Source: a bacterium
GTDB lineage: Bacteria > Vulcanimicrobiota > Xenobia > Xenobiales > JADMJV01
DNA length: 64,000 nucleotides
Direction: 5' to 3'
NCBI GenBank assembly: GCA_018266105.1
Contig: JAFEBA010000044.1
Location: forward strand, 21,391 to 85,390
This document shows, piece by piece, positions 59,987 through 64,000 of this stretch (within the stretch, counting starts at the first letter, position 1; every line of letters begins with the position of its first letter). The translations under genes were made by a program, and so were the position numbers. The notes under the pieces are model-generated. The model searched no databases and was not told the DNA's origin. It saw only the letters and a program-made list of their open reading frames with translations.

Positions 59987-61759
59987 CAACTTGCTCGCCT
60001 GGGCCTGAGGCTGACTGGCATGACGAGTCTCGATCTCTCTCACCTGTTCCTCGAGGGTCTGGCGGCGAGCGGACAGAGCGCTCTGCTGCTCGGGAAGACC
60101 CAGCCACTGAGAGAAACTCACCCCCCGCGTAGTGGCCAGATAGAGGCTATACATTTCGAGCCGTAGCTGCCGCTCGCGGTATTCGTGAGCCCGGCGTTGG
60201 CGCTCGGCGATCGCAGCCTTCAATTGGAGCAGCCTGGACGGATCGGTCGGCCTCTGGGATTCCGCCTGAACCAAGTGAGCGCGATAGTCCTTTAACTCGA
60301 GATCGTTCTCCACGATAGCCAGGGAAATGTCGACGACCTGACTGGCCTGCATCTCCAAGTCCCGGGTCCGGCTTTCACCGGGCTGAGCTGAAATGGGACG
60401 GCAGTTCAGAGCGTCCAGCGTCATGGCGATCGCGATCATCCCTGTGGTGGTGCGGCCTCGCCCCATATGACAGTTCACCACATACTGGGGATGATCTTTG
60501 GGGTGCTGAACCCGAAAGCGCTCAACCTCTCGGCGCATGAGGTCGAGTTCCTGGGGGGAAGGGGCGGACTCATCCCGGATCGGAATGCGGTGATAGTCAA
60601 GCACGACTCCGGCTTCCTTGGCGGCTGCCAGCATCTCTTCTCGGGTGGTGCGAATGTTTCCAGAATGAATGGGAATCTCTTGAACTGAGCCAGAAACCTC
60701 TGACTCAACTGGGACCGAGCCGCGCTCAATCAGCATCTGCTTGAGCTGCATTTCAAGCCGCTCCAACTCCTCGCCGCTGGCCCCTTCACAGTAGGGAAGA
60801 TTGAGTCGACTAGAGAGTTCTCGCACATTGTATGGTTTGCCATCAATATAAAGCACCGCCTCAGCACGCGTATTCATCCAAAACACGTCTTTAGAATGGT
60901 GGGTTTCAACCATTTTCTTAAAGATAGCTTTCAGCCCGACCCTGCTGGGCTGGGCCACTCCATGCACGGGATGATTAGGAAGCTTTCGGTAGTTCGGCGC
61001 ATCAGCCTGGTCCGTCAGCTCAAGCCCGCCGCCTTTGTATTGCTGCCGACCGGGAAACTCGTCCCACTTCAGTACGCTACGGGGTCCCCAAGGCTTTCCG
61101 CCGTTGATCCCGTGCACAACATCGCCGGCGGGAACCGGATCGATCGGGCTATCCAGCAGCAGCGACTCCAAACTCAGAAGACTCAGGACAGCATAGTTAA
61201 TGGGTCCGCGATCAAGAAAACGAGCCGACATAGGCCCGGCCGCAGTCAAGGCGGCCGCCTCGCGCATCGGCTGCCCGTTCTCAATCCAGAAAGTCTCACC
61301 GCGGGTACCCTCGAGACCTTGAAAAACTCGGGTCCCCTGTTGAATCAGGAGACGCTGGGGCCCTTCAACCAGCACTCCACCCTGCAAGGGAAAGACTCCT
61401 TCAGCGGGCTTTCCCCGCTCTGCCCGGGTGGCCGAACGCCGGGCCTGCACATACGCATCCCTGAAGTCATTGCGCAACTGCACCAGATCAGTGGAGTCCG
61501 TCGGCAGCACATCCGTTGCCGATTCGATCAGGGCAAAATCAGCGGTGCCGGGCATTAACTCCAGCAAGCGTGCTCGCTCACCGCCTCGGCGCAGGCTGGC
61601 AATATCATCGAGTGCCTTCTGGCAGAAAGCCAGTTGCTTCGAAACATCGACCTGACTCAGGCCGGTCTGCTCGCCTAAAGAGGCGGTGTGCAACTTCTGC
61701 AAAGCGCGAGTCAGCCTTGGTCCACCAGTGGGCGTATGAGCAACACGACTCAAAGACAT
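59945..61759 (-). CDS. paladin-like protein/inositol phosphatase
   Basis: The 604-residue protein matches eukaryotic paladin and its rare bacterial relatives (PF14566, PTP-like phytase). Visible signatures are NYRKLPNHPVHGVAQPSRVG, then VFWMNTRAEAVLYIDGKPYN, LDYHRIPIRDESAPSPQELD with Asp396, and CHMGRGRTTTGM, the CX5R catalytic loop (Cys430, Arg436). The first 150 residues form a helical region. Such enzymes dephosphorylate phosphoinositides or proteins. There is no signal peptide. GGGAGG (61767-61772) seven bases before the ATG at 61759 fixes the start. It is divergent from the repeat protein. Confidence 0.82.
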   Translation of the reverse strand: MSLSRVAHTPTGGPRLTRALQKLHTASLGEQTGLSQVDVSKQLAFCQKALDDIASLRRGGERARLLELMPGTADFALIESATDVLPTDSTDLVQLRNDFRDAYVQARRSATRAERGKPAEGVFPLQGGVLVEGPQRLLIQQGTRVFQGLEGTRGETFWIENGQPMREAAALTAAGPMSARFLDRGPINYAVLSLLSLESLLLDSPIDPVPAGDVVHGINGGKPWGPRSVLKWDEFPGRQQYKGGGLELTDQADAPNYRKLPNHPVHGVAQPSRVGLKAIFKKMVETHHSKDVFWMNTRAEAVLYIDGKPYNVRELSSRLNLPYCEGASGEELERLEMQLKQMLIERGSVPVESEVSGSVQEIPIHSGNIRTTREEMLAAAKEAGVVLDYHRIPIRDESAPSPQELDLMRREVERFRVQHPKDHPQYVVNCHMGRGRTTTGMIAIAMTLDALNCRPISAQPGESRTRDLEMQASQVVDISLAIVENDLELKDYRAHLVQAESQRPTDPSRLLQLKAAIAERQRRAHEYRERQLRLEMYSLYLATTRGVSFSQWLGLPEQQSALSARRQTLEEQVREIETRHASQPQAQASKLLELLKQRTLALAA

Positions 61760-61963
61760 GTAAGGGCCTCCCATTAACGCCATGCTGTTTCTAACAGCAA
61801 TCGCTGCCATTGTCAACCGCCGAAACCTACGGGCGATTTAGTCCAGACCTCGGGGTTAAACTGTCACTATATCCAGGCAGGCAGAAAACCCACAGATGCT
61901 GTCAACATCTTTGTAATAGTTTGGCAACATGTCTTCCAAAAACCACCATCTTGAGCGATACTC

Positions 61964-64000
61964 ATGGCTGAGTTGGATTCCTTCGTTATCGCCTCCAAGA
62001 TTCAGGTCGGGTCCGCCACAAGCTCGCGGACCCCTGGCTTTGTCGTTGCCAGACCCACCATCTCAACTCCTACCGACTCCTTTCGGCCGGCAAGCCAGCA
62101 CAATCAAACCGCGGACGGCGGCATCGAAAGTCTGCTCAGGAAACCTCTAGCCACAGCCCCGTTGGCCCCCGAACCCAAAGCAGAGCTGCCAGAACCACAA
62201 AGAGACTGGACGGCCGCCACTCCGTCCCTAGGAACGCAGAAAAAGTCCGAAGACCTGACAATGGGAGAGTGGTTGTTCGCGGACTCAGGCCGACGCCAAC
62301 CAGAAAAGTCGGGCGACCCAAATCTGGCTCTGCAAGAGAGTCTGCTGGCTTCCCTGAACCTCCCCGGGCCCCTACCGCAAATTCAAGCAGCGACCACCCC
62401 TATCCAGGCTGACGCTGACGCCTCACTGAAAAAACTGGATGCCCTGCCGGCCGGATATTTCTCTCCAGGGCTGCTGCGAGAAGCCTGCAAGACACCCCAA
62501 AGTGCGGCAGCTCTGGTCGAGAAACAAAACACCGCCCTGACCAGCCGGGAGGGTCGGGCTCAGTATGCCAGCTTCTTGGAATCCGCGCGGGACGACGCCG
62601 AACTGGGCAAACTTTACAGCCTTGTCCATCAAAGTTTGTCGCCCGAACAAGAGGCCGAACATTTAAAGCTGGTCGCAAAAGATCCGCAGGTTTCAGCGGC
62701 CCAACTGGGAGTGGTCGACGCCGGACTATTCAAGAAGGCGGCCAGCAACCCGTTGCTCGGGACGGCTCTGGCGGAGGTCCAGGCTTCCGCCTTGAAAACC
62801 GAATCAGGGGTCAATGCCCTGTTGACCCTGACCCAGGCGGCCAGCGCTACGCCTGAGGGGGCCGCCGACCTCTACGCTTCCCGCGCTTCCGCCGCTCAAA
62901 GCGAGCCTGGTCGAAAAGCACTGGAAGGTCTCTATGCGGGAATCGCTTCTCAGGCCAAACTGGTTCAGGCTCAAGCCAGCCTGGAAGTCCAGGCTCTAAC
63001 TACAGAACCGGGCCGCCAGGCCGTGGTGATGGAGCGAACTCAAGCCGCCCAGAGTCCGCAATTGTGTGCTCAATTGGTGCGCCTGGAATCCAAAACGCAA
63101 AGCCTCCCCCAGTCCAACCAGATCGCGACCGCGATCTCGAACCAAAGCGAGCTGGCGGGCGCATCTCTGGCGGTCAGTGCGGCCGCTGCCCAAACCCCTG
63201 CCGGCCTCTCCCAACTGGCGGAGGTCTTTCAAAAGGTTGCTCAAGATCCTCAAAAGGCCTCGCTCTGGGCCAAAACTCAGAGCCTCGCTCTCCAGAACCC
63301 GGCGGGACAAGCCGATTTTATCCAACTGCACAAGAATCTGAGACAGGACAAAACGGCCGCCACGGCCTACACCAACGCCCTCACAGCGGCGGGAGTGGAA
63401 GAGCTGACTGGACTGCTCGGGGCGGCAGCTCGCAACCCCCAGACCAGTTCATTGCTTTTGAGCACAGCCAATCAGGCCCCGACCTGTTCAGTCCAAGAAC
63501 TGGTTATCAAATCCAGCGCTAGCCCGACCGAAATGGGCAACCTGCTTAGCTCGGCGCTGGAAGCGGAGGGCGGGGTGAGCCAGATCGGCAAGCTCATGCA
63601 GGCTGTCTCCGAGAGCCCGGCCGCCTCCAGCGCCGCTATCCGAGCCCTGAACGCCGGACCCACCCAGAGCCTGGTGATAAAATTGGCCGAGAACGCTCCG
63701 GCCGCAGCGGCAACCACCGCCGCACTGGCTACGGCGACTCAGTCTCGGGAGGGTCGGACCGAGGTCGCCCAGTTGCTCGCCAAAACCTCCAAGGACGAGG
63801 GACTCAGCCAGGCCACACTGCACCTGCTCAACGCGGGAAAGCCCGAGGATGTGCGAACGTTTCTCACGGGCGCTTCGCTGGAACCGAAGGCCGCGGCCGA
63901 ACTGGGGAAAACCATGGTCGTCGCCTCGCGAAAGTCCGAAGGCGTAGAGGAAGTCACGAAGTTACTGCAAGTGGCCTCGGCCACCCCCGAAGCAGCCCGC
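61964..64000 (+). CDS. long helical protein with 34-residue repeats, 3' end outside window
   Basis: The frame is open from ATG 61964 to the window end (679 codons). Residues 1-130 are Ser/Pro-rich and disordered. From about residue 279 the sequence is nearly all-helical with units of about 34 residues that begin TESGVNALLT, SEPGRKALEG, TEPGRQAVVM or TPAGLSQLAE and carry a second Ala-rich helix. This is the length of a TPR or alpha-hairpin repeat, but the consensus is not TPR. No signal peptide is seen. It is divergent from the paladin-like gene. No function is known to me. Confidence 0.72.
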   Translation, partial: MAELDSFVIASKIQVGSATSSRTPGFVVARPTISTPTDSFRPASQHNQTADGGIESLLRKPLATAPLAPEPKAELPEPQRDWTAATPSLGTQKKSEDLTMGEWLFADSGRRQPEKSGDPNLALQESLLASLNLPGPLPQIQAATTPIQADADASLKKLDALPAGYFSPGLLREACKTPQSAAALVEKQNTALTSREGRAQYASFLESARDDAELGKLYSLVHQSLSPEQEAEHLKLVAKDPQVSAAQLGVVDAGLFKKAASNPLLGTALAEVQASALKTESGVNALLTLTQAASATPEGAADLYASRASAAQSEPGRKALEGLYAGIASQAKLVQAQASLEVQALTTEPGRQAVVMERTQAAQSPQLCAQLVRLESKTQSLPQSNQIATAISNQSELAGASLAVSAAAAQTPAGLSQLAEVFQKVAQDPQKASLWAKTQSLALQNPAGQADFIQLHKNLRQDKTAATAYTNALTAAGVEELTGLLGAAARNPQTSSLLLSTANQAPTCSVQELVIKSSASPTEMGNLLSSALEAEGGVSQIGKLMQAVSESPAASSAAIRALNAGPTQSLVIKLAENAPAAAATTAALATATQSREGRTEVAQLLAKTSKDEGLSQATLHLLNAGKPEDVRTFLTGASLEPKAAAELGKTMVVASRKSEGVEEVTKLLQVASATPEAAR

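Noticed and set aside
1..64000. tRNA, rRNA, insertion sequences, prophage or integrase genes
   Set aside because: I found no TpsiC-like arm context, rRNA segment, transposase or integrase motif by reading; a dedicated search could still find short RNAs.

Overview
The window is chromosomal DNA from a bacterium of fairly high G+C content, densely coded on both strands. I see no rRNA, tRNA, phage, insertion sequence or CRISPR array. A TolC-type outer-membrane efflux protein, a PilP/GspC-like pilus protein and an OmpH-like periplasmic coiled-coil protein point to a two-membrane (diderm) cell. The gene set suggests a large-genome, environmental, signalling-rich organism: Ser/Thr kinases (one fused to two WD40 propellers), sensor kinases, several AraC/LysR regulators, an ECF sigma factor, and a paladin-like phosphatase. 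A poorly sampled phylum of the Eremiobacterota/Vulcanimicrobiota or Armatimonadota kind is my guess only; nothing here proves it.

Layout. 1-4.6 kb: regulators (LysR, ECF sigma, two divergent AraC proteins, one with a broken C-terminus) with DoxX and DUF1348 genes. 4.6-16.3 kb: a signal-less peptidoglycan hydrolase, a membrane Ser/Thr kinase, a pentein-like (guanidine-modifying fold) candidate, a secreted HExxH protease, a CHAP-like cysteine peptidase and a 1234-residue kinase-TPR-WD40 protein. 16.3-25.4 kb: serine hydrolase, RluA-type pseudouridine synthase, GNAT, an operon MOSC-NADAR-EF-hand hydrolase, a secreted C39-like peptidase, transketolase and Nei glycosylase. 25.4-37.7 kb: PilP-like plus ankyrin pair, nitrilase-DUF4262 pair, Mop/TOBE protein, branched-polyamine-synthase-like enzyme, NUDIX hydrolase, membrane proteins, an adenosine-deaminase-like enzyme and an AraC/GyrI regulator. 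37.7-44.1 kb: a two-component cluster, a SEC-C protein and a PQQ-propeller protein.

44.1-48.6 kb holds a tandem array of four related membrane-anchored proteins plus one short member, facing a TolC gene. 48.6-64 kb is the most accessory-like part: a three-gene zinc-ribbon operon divergent from a papain-like peptidase with a Met/Gln/Pro-rich leader, an 8-residue-repeat protein coupled to a double pseudopilin-like protein, a Cys/Gly-rich 25-residue-repeat protein, an R2K ATP-grasp protein, the paladin-like phosphatase, and a long helical protein with 34-residue repeats that runs off the window.

General habits of this genome, read directly: many genes overlap by 4 bases (ATGA, GTGA, TTGA), TTG and GTG starts are common, convergent genes often overlap at their 3' ends, and at least four genes have a TANNNT box only 6-8 bases before the ATG, which suggests leaderless transcripts. 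Several lytic or proteolytic enzymes (4771, 11855, 50889) have no signal peptide but long low-complexity N-termini, which raises the possibility of a non-Sec export route.
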